Shown: positions 1 through 6,922 of the stretch, one piece after another | Layout: every line of letters begins with the position of its first letter | Numbering within the stretch: position 1 is the stretch's first letter | NCBI GenBank assembly: GCA_031287135.1 | Contig: JAITTK010000034.1 | Coordinates: 1-27,726 of the forward strand | Origin: Candidatus Methanoplasma reticulitermitis | GTDB taxonomy: Archaea; Thermoplasmatota; Thermoplasmata; Methanomassiliicoccales; Methanomethylophilaceae | DNA length: 27,726 bases | Direction of reading: 5' to 3' | The notes under the pieces: generated by a model | Told to the model about the DNA's origin: nothing | The model's input: the letters and a program-made list of their open reading frames with translations, nothing else | Databases searched by the model: none | Translations under genes and position numbers: made by a program

Positions 1-53
1 GCATCGAATATCAGATAGAGGATATCCCCGTTCAGAGCACGTTTTTGCGACAT
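1..53 (-). CDS. Partial CDS, N-terminal 17 codons only
   Basis: An ATG at 51-53 opens a frame that runs off the left edge of the window and reads MSQKRALNGDILYLIFD. It starts 9 nt after the stop codon of the small membrane protein upstream, and the sequence spanning that stop (GAGTGAGGTG) gives a plausible Shine-Dalgarno site. The two genes are probably co-transcribed. Too little is visible to assign a function; the reading frame itself is supported by spacing and ribosome-binding site only. Confidence 0.55.
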   Translation of the reverse strand, partial: MSQKRALNGDILYLIFD

Positions 54-62
54 TTCGGCACC

Positions 63-464
63 TCACTCTGATAGTACGACTATCCGGCCGTTCGAGAAAC
101 CGTCATCGGATTCCTCTCCGCACGGTTGCGGCTCCGGCTTGTTCGGATTGTAACTTATGGCACAATCGGGGTCCGCCGTATAATCTATCATGTATCCTTC
201 CTCGAGATCATCGGGCACCAGACGGGCATTCTCCCTTATCCTGTCAAATCTCTCATATTCGCGGTGTTCCTTCTTCAGCCTGGAACCGTCCAGAGCAATG
301 AATGCCGACGAGACCGAGATAAGAACGATGCCGATTGCGAGAAGGACCTCGGACAGCGCGAGACCGAGCGGTATCAGCGATATCACTCCGAGGGCTCCGA
401 GCACCAGAGGTATGATCCCTGCCACATCGCATATGGCCCATACGCATCCCTTAACCTTGACCAT
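63..464 (-). CDS. Small two-helix membrane protein of unknown function
   Basis: A 133-residue protein with two hydrophobic segments, roughly residues 8-32 and 36-57, separated by a very short turn, so it should form a membrane hairpin. After the second helix comes a charged stretch (SRLKKEHREYERF) and then an acidic, proline-containing tail to residue 133, probably on the cytoplasmic side by the positive-inside rule. A TATA-like sequence at 486-497 is centred about 27 nt upstream of the ATG, which suggests a leaderless transcript and supports this start. It is followed directly by another small gene cut by the window edge. I do not recognise the family and assign no function. Confidence 0.7.
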   Translation of the reverse strand: MVKVKGCVWAICDVAGIIPLVLGALGVISLIPLGLALSEVLLAIGIVLISVSSAFIALDGSRLKKEHREYERFDRIRENARLVPDDLEEGYMIDYTADPDCAISYNPNKPEPQPCGEESDDGFSNGRIVVLSE

Positions 465-485
465 GACGGCGTATCACGCAAGGAG

Positions 486-497
486 TTAATAATTATG
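486..497 (-). promoter_or_regulatory. TATA box, small membrane protein gene
   Basis: The minus strand reads GCATAATTATTA, centred about 27 nt before the ATG at 464. The distance fits an archaeal TATA box with transcription starting at or next to the start codon. Confidence 0.5.
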
Positions 498-515
498 CCC
501 GGCCTCCTGGTTCAT

Positions 516-546
516 CCCGCCTTTACACCGAACGGCCTTCGGCGGG
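516..546. terminator. Intergenic inverted repeat, possible terminator
   Basis: CCCGCC at 516-521 and GGCGGG at 541-546 are perfect 6-bp arms, with an alternative inner pairing CCGAA/TTCGG at 528-532 and 538-542. It lies 24 nt downstream of the stop of the HsdR_N/DUF4357 gene and upstream of the promoter of the next gene. There is no strong T-run after it, so a terminator role is tentative. Confidence 0.3.
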
Positions 547-569
547 ACATCACCGTCGATACATGGATA

Positions 570-1592
570 TTATTTTTTACGGGTGCCGTCCCTGTTGTAT
601 AACTCGTCGAGAACCGTTCCGTCTTCCGTCTTCCAGAAGGTCCATCCGTTCACGCTTGTGCCTGCGATGAATGAACCTGCTCCGGAAGGAGTATCGAACT
701 CGATATCCTCCAATGTCGTAGATTTTCGATCTATGAGGTCGGCGCACCCTTTTCTTTTGCTGATGATGGACTCGTAACAGCCTTCTTCCCCATGCATATC
801 ACTCAATACCGAACCCTTGCACAGGATGTATGTCCCGACATTCGAGACGTATAGTTTCCCGACAAGTTTTCGGGACGGGGAGAAATACAAGTTATCTTCC
901 TCAGTGTTCGACCGGGGGAGGCCTGTCTCTGTGGGTCCTGTCTGCGTGCATTTCGAATATAATCTCATTTCAGCCCTCAGATGATCTCTGTTGCACTGAT
1001 TGGATTTCACTCCTGCGATGCCGAGGATGGAATTCAACAGCTTATCGGCAGGGTTTGCCATTTCAGCATCCAGCGTTCGGGATATCCTGGAATGTTCAGC
1101 TATCCTCTTTATATTCATCTGATCGAATGAATCATGCGAAAAATAGGACATCCTGCCTATATCCGCGTCGGTGATGCTGTGGATATCGAACGATAAGAAC
1201 GGTTCATTATCCATTCTGTTGGAGGTCTCTAAATCCGAGAAGAACTCGTATCTGCATCCGTCTGTCAATATACCCAGGCGTGCGCCCTCGTTTCCGGTGT
1301 TGAAATATCTCTCCAGTTGTTTCCTGTATCTGGATCTGTCGGCATCCAGGTCTTTTTTACATTCCACGAGTGCGACGGTCCTGCCATCTTTGGATAGCGT
1401 ATAATCCACGCGGTCCTTTCCGCGGCTGTCGCCGGAAGATTCGCTGTGGATCCTCTTACCGCCTTTCCACCCCAATGCGTTCAGGAGCGGGATCACCATG
1501 TGCATCTTCCTGTCTTCTTCGGTCTTTGTCTCACTTTCATTATCGGTGATCTCTTTCAGAAGGTCTGCGATATTCTGTCTGAATTCCTTCAT
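570..1592 (-). CDS. Stand-alone HsdR_N-like PD-(D/E)xK protein with C-terminal DUF4357 domain
   Basis: A 340-residue protein. The N-terminal half resembles the type I restriction enzyme R-subunit N-terminal nuclease fold: an acidic helical start, then VDYTL with D63, a strand ending in ECKK (E77, K79) and a following helix, which matches the D...ExK arrangement of PD-(D/E)xK enzymes. The C-terminal stretch (about 230-325) matches the DUF4357 pattern, including the SGAGSFIAGTSVNGWTFWK-like end at 303-321. There is no helicase or motor domain and no methylase or specificity gene next to it, so this is not a complete restriction system. Family knowledge suggests DNA binding or cleavage, possibly in defence; that is inference. 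It is preceded by an A/T-rich TATA-like site near 1621-1628 and transcribed alone. Confidence 0.8.
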   Translation of the reverse strand: MKEFRQNIADLLKEITDNESETKTEEDRKMHMVIPLLNALGWKGGKRIHSESSGDSRGKDRVDYTLSKDGRTVALVECKKDLDADRSRYRKQLERYFNTGNEGARLGILTDGCRYEFFSDLETSNRMDNEPFLSFDIHSITDADIGRMSYFSHDSFDQMNIKRIAEHSRISRTLDAEMANPADKLLNSILGIAGVKSNQCNRDHLRAEMRLYSKCTQTGPTETGLPRSNTEEDNLYFSPSRKLVGKLYVSNVGTYILCKGSVLSDMHGEEGCYESIISKRKGCADLIDRKSTTLEDIEFDTPSGAGSFIAGTSVNGWTFWKTEDGTVLDELYNRDGTRKK

Positions 1593-1936
1593 ATCAACGC
1601 CGTATGTTACGTCTTAATGGTTAAAAGAATTTCTCGGTTTCAGGATGTTTTCGGACTTATCATCGAACAGGTCGGATTCGTCTTACGAACATGGATCGGA
1701 CAGAGGAGACACATCGGCCGGAAGAAAAAACGATTGCATGAGGCATCACAGCCAGGACGGGAGGATCACCGCTGAATATCATAGATGTACATTCCTACGG
1801 ACGATACAGGGAGAACACGGCAAATCAAAGATCTCCTCGTCGTGAGGATGTTGTTTTCAACAAAATATTCGTTGGAATAATATTGAAAATGTATTGATTA
1901 TTCACCGTAAAAATATTGACAATCATGCGGTGCCAT
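1593..1936. other. Intergenic region with an imperfect inverted repeat
   Basis: About 340 bp between two divergent genes. Short open frames here show no recognisable protein features. TTTTCAA at 1854-1860 and TTGAAAA at 1883-1889 flank further complementary bases (ATTC...GAAT), giving an imperfect palindrome of about 36 bp. TCCTC/GAGGA (about 1833-1847) forms another small hairpin. A/T-rich promoter-like sequence follows up to 1918. Confidence 0.4.
1908..1918 (+). promoter_or_regulatory. TATA-like box upstream of the broken ATPase
   Basis: TAAAAATATTG is centred about 24 nt before the ATG at 1937 and about 33 nt before the ATG at 1946. Both spacings are usable, so the ATPase remnant may still be transcribed from its original promoter. 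Confidence 0.4.
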
Positions 1937-2748
1937 ATGCTGGTTATGAAAAGGAAGATCGATCCCGCATTGAAAACATGGAAAGGATCGAAAGGCCGGA
2001 AGAGTCTGGTCATATTCGGTGCGAGGCAGGTCGGCAAAACATACTCGGCCAGGGAATTCGCAAAAAGTTATGATTATTTTCTTGAGATAAACTTCGAACT
2101 CGATGAGTCCGCGAAGGATGTCTTCGACGGAGACATAACGACTGATGCTCTGATATCCAAGCTCAGACTGAAATATGAAGGCAGGACCATAGAACCCGAG
2201 AAGACACTGATATTTTTCGACGAGATACAGTTGTGCCCGAGGGCATTCACCTCCCTCGAACCGTTCACTGAAGATTGCAATCTTCAGGAACCGCGCATCC
2301 CGTTGGCTTCAAATGCCATTCTGTCCTCATTCAAACTCTTCTACCATGACACCGGGCTGCTGATGAGCATGATGGAGCCTCAGGCGGCATGGTCCGTCTT
2401 CAACGGAGACGTATGTGCCAATAAGGGTGCCCTGATGGAGAACGCTGTTTCAGAAGCACTTATAAAAAACGGCATAGAGACATACCATTTCAGAAAAAAA
2501 GTCTGGAGACCGATTTCATAATACCTATGGACAGAGACGCGGCTGTCATAGAGGTCAAATCCGGGCGGAACACGAAATCGAAGGCCATATACAGCGTGAT
2601 GTCGGAGCGATACGGCGTGGAAAGAGGGATGTTCATCGAGAACACCAACATATACACGGATGACAAGGGCGTGGAGCACTACCCTCTGTCCGCGGCATCG
2701 TTCATCCGTTCCATGGAAAGATACGGATGGAAGGAAATGGACCACTGA
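1937..2748 (+). pseudogene. AAA+ ATPase (AAA_14/DUF4143 family), internally deleted and frameshifted
   Basis: The N-terminus has a Walker A motif (GARQVGKT) and a Walker B motif (TLIFFDEIQ), as in AAA_14 ATPases. The sequence then jumps from SLEPFTED directly to the C-terminal DUF4143 region (IPLASNAILSSFKLFYHDTGLL), so roughly 150-200 residues usual for the family are missing; the junction is at about 2268-2287. A second lesion lies in an A7 run at about 2494-2500: one extra A would join FRKK to SLETDFIIPMDRD and continue through IEVKSGRN to the stop at 2746-2748. Without it translation stops at 2521. The restored end contains the D...ExK-like residues (ETDF, EVK) of this family. The role of intact members is poorly known; several have been discussed as mobile or toxin-antitoxin-like. 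Start taken at 1937 by TATA spacing; 1946 is possible. Confidence 0.85.
2268..2287. repeat. 20-bp perfect palindrome at the deletion junction
   Basis: CTGAAGATTG is followed immediately by its exact reverse complement CAATCTTCAG. The palindrome lies where the ATPase reading frame jumps from the Walker B region to the DUF4143 domain. Confidence 0.85.
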
Positions 2749-2900
2749 ATCCGTGAGATTAACATCCCGGAACAAGACCGCCGAGGATGTGCTGCCCAGC
2801 ACCCGCAGCCGCTCACATCTTTATCATCATCGGACCGCCGAGTGCTTCGGACGCCGGGTATCTGAGATTCATCCCACGATCCGATCATGTTGCGCAAATC

Positions 2901-2910
2901 AATATAATAT
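2901..2910 (+). promoter_or_regulatory. TATA box, aminotransferase operon
   Basis: AATATAATAT is preceded by a purine-rich BRE-like CGCAAATC and centred about 24 nt before the ATG at 2929. The transcript is probably leaderless, which supports that start codon. Confidence 0.65.
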
Positions 2911-2928
2911 GCAGATGATACACCGGAC

Positions 2929-4059
2929 ATGAAGGTGTCAGACAGACTCGGATCCATCCCAATGTCGGGTATCAGAAAGATGTTCGATCTTGCCGGACCG
3001 GATTCCGTGAATCTCGGTCTGGGAGAGCCTGACCTGTGCCCTCCCAAAGAGGCGATCGACGGCATGAACCGGGCGGCGGCCGAAGGTCTGAACAAATACG
3101 GTCCCACCGCGGGGATACCCGAACTGAGGAGAGGTGTTGCGGAATGGTTCTCCGGATATGCCGATCTGACGGCCGACAACATCATGATAACGCCGAGCGG
3201 TTCGTCCGCACTGCTTGAGATAACGCAGGCGTTCATCGACCCGGGTGACGAGGTCCTGGTTCCTAGTCCGGGTTTCGTGATATACTCCCCGCATACGCGG
3301 CTGGCAGGAGGGATACCTGTCGAATACAAGCTTACGGAGGGAGACTTTGTTCCGGATATCGATGACATCACGTCGCTGATCACTAAAAAGACCAAGATGA
3401 TCGTGATCAACAGCCCATCCAACCCGACCGGGGGGGTCCTGGACAAAGCCACATACAAGGCCATTCTAGATCTGGCCGAGGACACGGGTGTGATGATACT
3501 CTCGGATGAGGTATACGATGCCTATGTCTACGATGACGAACATCATTCGTTCATGTCCCATCTCGATAAAGCGGTGGTTGTGAACGGATTCTCCAAGATG
3601 ATGGCCGTTACCGGCTGGAGGATGGGGCTGATATGTACCGGCAAAGAGGTGATGAACGACCTCGTCAAGATGCAATACCATGTATGTGCCAGCCCGAACA
3701 TGCCGGCCCAGTACGGGATACTGAACGCATTGCCTGTGATGGATGGATATCTCAAAAACGCCAGAGATGTTTTCAGGGCCAGAAGGGACCTCATAACAAA
3801 AAGGATCAATGAGATAGACGGCATGCATATAACACCCCCGAAAGGTGCATTCTATGCTTTTCCTTCTTACGATCTCGACATGAGGTCGGAGGAGCTAGCC
3901 AACATTCTCGCCGGGAACGGTCTCATATGCACGCCCGGCTCATCCTTCGGAAAGTACGGGGAAGGGCACCTCAGGTTTTCATATGCCGCGGATGAGAAGA
4001 AGATCAATGCCGGAATGGACATACTGGAAGAAACTATTGGAGAACTGAGGAGGGAATGA
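2929..4059 (+). CDS. Class I/II pyridoxal-phosphate aminotransferase
   Basis: A 376-residue fold-type I PLP enzyme that transfers an amino group between an amino acid and a 2-oxoacid in the cytoplasm. Visible landmarks: NPTG at 165-168, SDEVYD with D193 and Y196 that contact the cofactor, the Schiff-base lysine K223 in GFSKMMAVTGWRMG with phosphate-binding R231, and R349 in LRFSYA for the substrate carboxylate. N-terminal INLGLGEPD-like residues at 28-35 are also typical. The length is normal for the aspartate/alanine/aromatic aminotransferase group; the exact substrate cannot be read from the sequence. It opens a three-gene operon: its stop is one base from the next start, and GAGGAGGGAA at its end serves as that gene's ribosome-binding site. 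Confidence 0.93.
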   Translation: MKVSDRLGSIPMSGIRKMFDLAGPDSVNLGLGEPDLCPPKEAIDGMNRAAAEGLNKYGPTAGIPELRRGVAEWFSGYADLTADNIMITPSGSSALLEITQAFIDPGDEVLVPSPGFVIYSPHTRLAGGIPVEYKLTEGDFVPDIDDITSLITKKTKMIVINSPSNPTGGVLDKATYKAILDLAEDTGVMILSDEVYDAYVYDDEHHSFMSHLDKAVVVNGFSKMMAVTGWRMGLICTGKEVMNDLVKMQYHVCASPNMPAQYGILNALPVMDGYLKNARDVFRARRDLITKRINEIDGMHITPPKGAFYAFPSYDLDMRSEELANILAGNGLICTPGSSFGKYGEGHLRFSYAADEKKINAGMDILEETIGELRRE

Positions 4060-4060
4060 A

Positions 4061-4585
4061 ATGGGAGAAAGGATGAATTTCGATGATCCGAACGCCGAGC
4101 TTTTCGGACTGTGCGAAGAAGAATCTGAAGAAGAGATGGAGAACAAACAGATCTACGGGAAGACCCCGGGCAGAGTCTCTGCCCTCAACGATCTGTGGTA
4201 CGGGGAGATGATCTCGGAGATAGACGGCATGGACATACCCGAGGAAGCAAAACGAAAAATGATATTCAGCATGACCGCCAACGGCGTGCTTGATATGATC
4301 AGCGATTCCGTTCAGATCGATATCGGGCTGGAGGTCACCTTCTCGTTCGACATGTTCCTGGGCGTCTCCCTTACCAACAAGAGATTCAAAGTGGATCTTT
4401 TCAAAGAACACCACCAGGCGCTCATGACCGTGAAGAGGGAAGAATTCCCGGATGATGACGCGTACGAGATGGCCCTTGAGGAATTTGAGGAGCGGTGGTG
4501 GGACATTCCGCAGCCGTTGCTTGACAAAAGGACTCCGAACGATGCTATAAGGGAAACATTATCAAAATACGGACTGACAGAATGA
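4061..4585 (+). CDS. Conserved-looking acidic protein of unknown function
   Basis: A 174-residue soluble protein with an acidic N-terminus (EEESEEEMEN near residues 19-28), no membrane segment and no cysteine motif. The middle contains NDLWYGEM and a mixed helix/strand region; the C-terminal third is rich in acidic and aromatic residues (EFEERWWDIPQPLL). I do not recognise the family. It starts one base after the aminotransferase stop with a good Shine-Dalgarno site, and its stop overlaps the mevalonate kinase start as ATGA, so it is translationally coupled to both. The tight packing argues that it is a real gene; a link to amino-acid or isoprenoid metabolism would be guesswork. An internal ATG at 4073 is an alternative start. 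Confidence 0.8.
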   Translation: MGERMNFDDPNAELFGLCEEESEEEMENKQIYGKTPGRVSALNDLWYGEMISEIDGMDIPEEAKRKMIFSMTANGVLDMISDSVQIDIGLEVTFSFDMFLGVSLTNKRFKVDLFKEHHQALMTVKREEFPDDDAYEMALEEFEERWWDIPQPLLDKRTPNDAIRETLSKYGLTE

Positions 4586-5532
4586 ACGAGATCTTCGCTT
4601 CGGCGCCCGGGAAGTTCGTGATACTCGGTGAACACGCGGTCGTATACGGCAAACCGGCCATAGCCCTTGCCATGAACAGGAGATTCTATCTCAGCGTGAG
4701 AAGGGATGACGAGTTCAAGATCAACGGAGATGCCGTCGATATACGGGCCAACCCCCATCTGAGGTACATCGCGAGCAGGAACGACATGGTACCGGTGTCG
4801 ATCCATATGGACAGCAAAATACCCACAGGCTCCGGATTGGGATCGTCCGCGGCCCTCTCGGTCGCGTTCTCAGCCGCGATGAGGGCCCTGAACAGCAGAT
4901 CCATAAGCAAAGAGGAGATAGCGAAAGAAGCCTTCGAAGCGGAATATTTCAGCCAGGGCGGCGGAAGTCCCATGGATACCTCGGCGTCTGCCAACGGTTA
5001 CGGGATAGCTCTCAACGTGCACGGGAACGAGGAGGACAGACTTTGGGACATATCGAAGAACGGACGCAGCTGGAAAATCTCCAGGATCGATGTCCCATCC
5101 ATGACATTCGTGATAGGATACACGGGCGTTAGGGCTGCGACCGGGCCGTTGGTCGAGAAAGTCAGGAAATACAAGGACGGCAACCGTTTCGCCTCCGATA
5201 TCATCGATGAGATAGGGCAGATAACGCTTGAAGGTCTTGCCGCCATCGAATCGAATGACGTGGTGAAACTGGGAGAACTCATGACCGAGGATCACAAACT
5301 TCTGTCGATTCTGGGCGTATCATCGAACGAACTGAATAGACTCGTCAGTGCCTCCGTCCCGTATTCATACGGTGCGAAGCTCACCGGTGCGGGCGGAGGC
5401 GGCAGCATGGTCGTGCTCACCGACCGTCCGGATAAGGTCTGCGAAGCCATCCGCTCGCGCGGCGGGATGCCGTTCATTGTCAAGACAGGCGTGGACGGGG
5501 TGAAAGTCTCGAATAAAAATGAAATTGATTAA
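4582..5532 (+). CDS. mvk: Mevalonate kinase
   Basis: A 316-residue GHMP-family kinase that phosphorylates mevalonate to 5-phosphomevalonate in the archaeal isoprenoid (lipid) pathway. Motifs in order: APGKFVILGEHAVVYG at 8-23 (GHMP motif 1 with K11 and H18), the glycine/serine-rich ATP loop PTGSGLGSSAA at 81-91, SPMDTSAS with likely catalytic D132, and the C-terminal KLTGAGGGGS at 266-275. The length is normal. The start overlaps the upstream stop by ATGA, making it the last gene of the aminotransferase operon. It converges on the Tes-ferredoxin-geranylgeranyl reductase operon across a 29-bp hairpin-containing gap, so two steps of membrane-lipid synthesis are neighbours though on separate transcripts. 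Thermoplasmatales use a variant mevalonate-3-kinase; the motifs here look like the classical enzyme. Confidence 0.93.
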   Translation: MNEIFASAPGKFVILGEHAVVYGKPAIALAMNRRFYLSVRRDDEFKINGDAVDIRANPHLRYIASRNDMVPVSIHMDSKIPTGSGLGSSAALSVAFSAAMRALNSRSISKEEIAKEAFEAEYFSQGGGSPMDTSASANGYGIALNVHGNEEDRLWDISKNGRSWKISRIDVPSMTFVIGYTGVRAATGPLVEKVRKYKDGNRFASDIIDEIGQITLEGLAAIESNDVVKLGELMTEDHKLLSILGVSSNELNRLVSASVPYSYGAKLTGAGGGGSMVVLTDRPDKVCEAIRSRGGMPFIVKTGVDGVKVSNKNEID

Positions 5533-5563
5533 AAAAAAAATAAAGTGGCGGTGCCACGTTTTT
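5531..5563. terminator. Bidirectional terminator between convergent operons
   Basis: A10 tract (5531-5540), then GTGGC (5545-5549), loop GGT, GCCAC (5553-5557), then GTTTTT (5558-5563). The hairpin is followed by a T-run on the plus strand and, read the other way, by the complement of the A-tract, so it can serve both the mvk and the ggr transcripts. Confidence 0.7.
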
Positions 5564-6752
5564 ATATCAGGTCCTCAAAGCCTTCGACGACCTTGGGGAA
5601 TCTTTCTTTTATGACCTTCAGGAGGTTGTATACGTTGACCTCTTTTATGTCTGAACCGGAGATCAGACTGACCAGTTCATCGATGGTCTCGTCATCGAGT
5701 TCGGCGAGTCTCTCTTTTGCCATCCAATTCCTGTAAAGCTTATCCTCCATCCTGTCGCGCCACATCTTCTCGTAGGGCATAAGCGCCTCTTTGGAGAAAT
5801 CTCCTTTTCCGGCGCATTCGACCAGGACCTTCCCCGCATACATGCCGGTCCTGCATGCATGGCATATCCCTCCGCCCGTGATGGGGTCGATTATCCTTGC
5901 GGCGTCTCCCACCAGGATTATATTGTCGTCGACCGCACAGTCGATTCCGGGACATGTTGAGACCATTCCGGCCACCACTTCAACAGACTGGCTGTTTTTG
6001 AATCTAGGGTCATTCGAGATGAATTTATCGAGGTACTTCTGCGGTTCCGCATCCTTGCACAGTTTTGCCATCACGCCTATTCCCACATTGGCCACTCCGT
6101 TACCCTTGGGGAATATCCAAAGATATCCTCCCGGGGCTATCGAAGTGCCTATATCGAACTCACAGTATTCCGGATCGATATCCGCATTGACCATCCTGTA
6201 CTGGAGGCATGAGCAGATATTGTTCATCTCCAGATTCGTATCGATTCCTGCCCATCTCCCGACCTGAGATTCGAAACCGTCCGCGGCGACGATCGCCTTT
6301 GCACGTATCTCTATCTCTTCTCCCATGCTCTTGCCTCTGATGCCCACGAGCTTTCCTTCCTCTCTTATGACACCCGTGCATGAAGTCCTCATCATTATCT
6401 TGGCACCGGCTTCCGCGGCATCCTTTGCCAGGGCCTTGTCGAAAAGATGCCTCTCAAGAACATAGCCTACTTCCGAACCCGCATGGCTCTCGTCGAGTTT
6501 GAACTCATGACCGCTCGGAGACCTTATGACCGCACCTACCATGTCGGCGCATATCCATGCGGGATCCGGTTCGATACCTACCTCTTCCAGCCATTTTTTG
6601 GATACCCCCTCGGCACACCTGAGCGGCGCGCCGATCTCGGCTTTCTTCTCAATGATTATGGTCTCAAGACCGCCCCGGGCGCAGAACTTGGCGGCCATGC
6701 TGCCGCCTGGACCGGCCCCGACCACGACCACATCGCATTCGTAGGTCTTCAT
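5562..6752 (-). CDS. Geranylgeranyl reductase (digeranylgeranylglycerophospholipid reductase)
   Basis: A 396-residue FAD flavoprotein that saturates the isoprenoid double bonds of archaeal ether lipids. It shows the dinucleotide-binding VVVGAGPGGSMAA at 9-21, PLRCAEG at 43-49 with a cysteine typical of archaeal members, the ADG box (156-159), the substrate-channel motif YLWIFPKGNGVANVGIG at 210-226, and GDAARIIDPITGGG at 282-295. A longer in-frame opening exists up to 6902, but it overlaps a ferredoxin gene in another frame; the ATG at 6750-6752 overlaps the ferredoxin stop as ATGA and begins MKTYECDVVVVGAG, as expected. The pairing with a ferredoxin parallels Methanosarcina acetivorans, where an adjacent ferredoxin supports full lipid saturation (established knowledge). 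Electrons from that ferredoxin are the likely donor here. Confidence 0.93.
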   Translation of the reverse strand: MKTYECDVVVVGAGPGGSMAAKFCARGGLETIIIEKKAEIGAPLRCAEGVSKKWLEEVGIEPDPAWICADMVGAVIRSPSGHEFKLDESHAGSEVGYVLERHLFDKALAKDAAEAGAKIMMRTSCTGVIREEGKLVGIRGKSMGEEIEIRAKAIVAADGFESQVGRWAGIDTNLEMNNICSCLQYRMVNADIDPEYCEFDIGTSIAPGGYLWIFPKGNGVANVGIGVMAKLCKDAEPQKYLDKFISNDPRFKNSQSVEVVAGMVSTCPGIDCAVDDNIILVGDAARIIDPITGGGICHACRTGMYAGKVLVECAGKGDFSKEALMPYEKMWRDRMEDKLYRNWMAKERLAELDDETIDELVSLISGSDIKEVNVYNLLKVIKERFPKVVEGFEDLI

Positions 6753-6922
6753 CTGACCGCCTCCGCCGACAGTGCGTGGACAGGACATATCCTGACGCAT
6801 CTTCCGCATTTCGTACATTTGCTGTTGAATTCCAAAACGAAATCGTTCAGGAATATGGCATTGGCGGGGCATGATCCAACACATCCTCCGCAATGCAAAC
6901 ACTTGTCTGAATTCACTTTCAT
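6749..6922 (-). CDS. Small 2[4Fe-4S] ferredoxin, likely electron donor to geranylgeranyl reductase
   Basis: A 57-residue protein with two perfect CxxCxxCxxxCP motifs: C8, C11, C14, C18 and C36, C39, C42, C46. This is the classical clostridial-type 2[4Fe-4S] ferredoxin core with almost nothing added. Its start ATG shares a base with the Tes stop (TAATG), and its stop overlaps the reductase start (ATGA), so the three proteins are translationally coupled. The gene is short enough to be lost by length-filtered gene finders. Role (inference from context and from the Methanosarcina precedent): supplies low-potential electrons to geranylgeranyl reductase and possibly to the radical SAM Tes, which also needs reduction of its clusters. 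Confidence 0.93.
   Translation of the reverse strand: MKVNSDKCLHCGGCVGSCPANAIFLNDFVLEFNSKCTKCGRCVRICPVHALSAEAVR

Noticed and set aside
1446..1845. Plus-strand frames between the HsdR_N-like gene and the ATPase
   Set aside because: No membrane, motif or ribosome-binding signals; likely chance frames in a degraded intergenic region.
6753..6902. Upstream extension of the geranylgeranyl reductase frame beginning MFALRRMCW
   Set aside because: It overlaps the ferredoxin gene in a different frame, has no similarity to the start of the family, and the ATG at 6752 fits both the ATGA overlap and the FAD-binding motif position.
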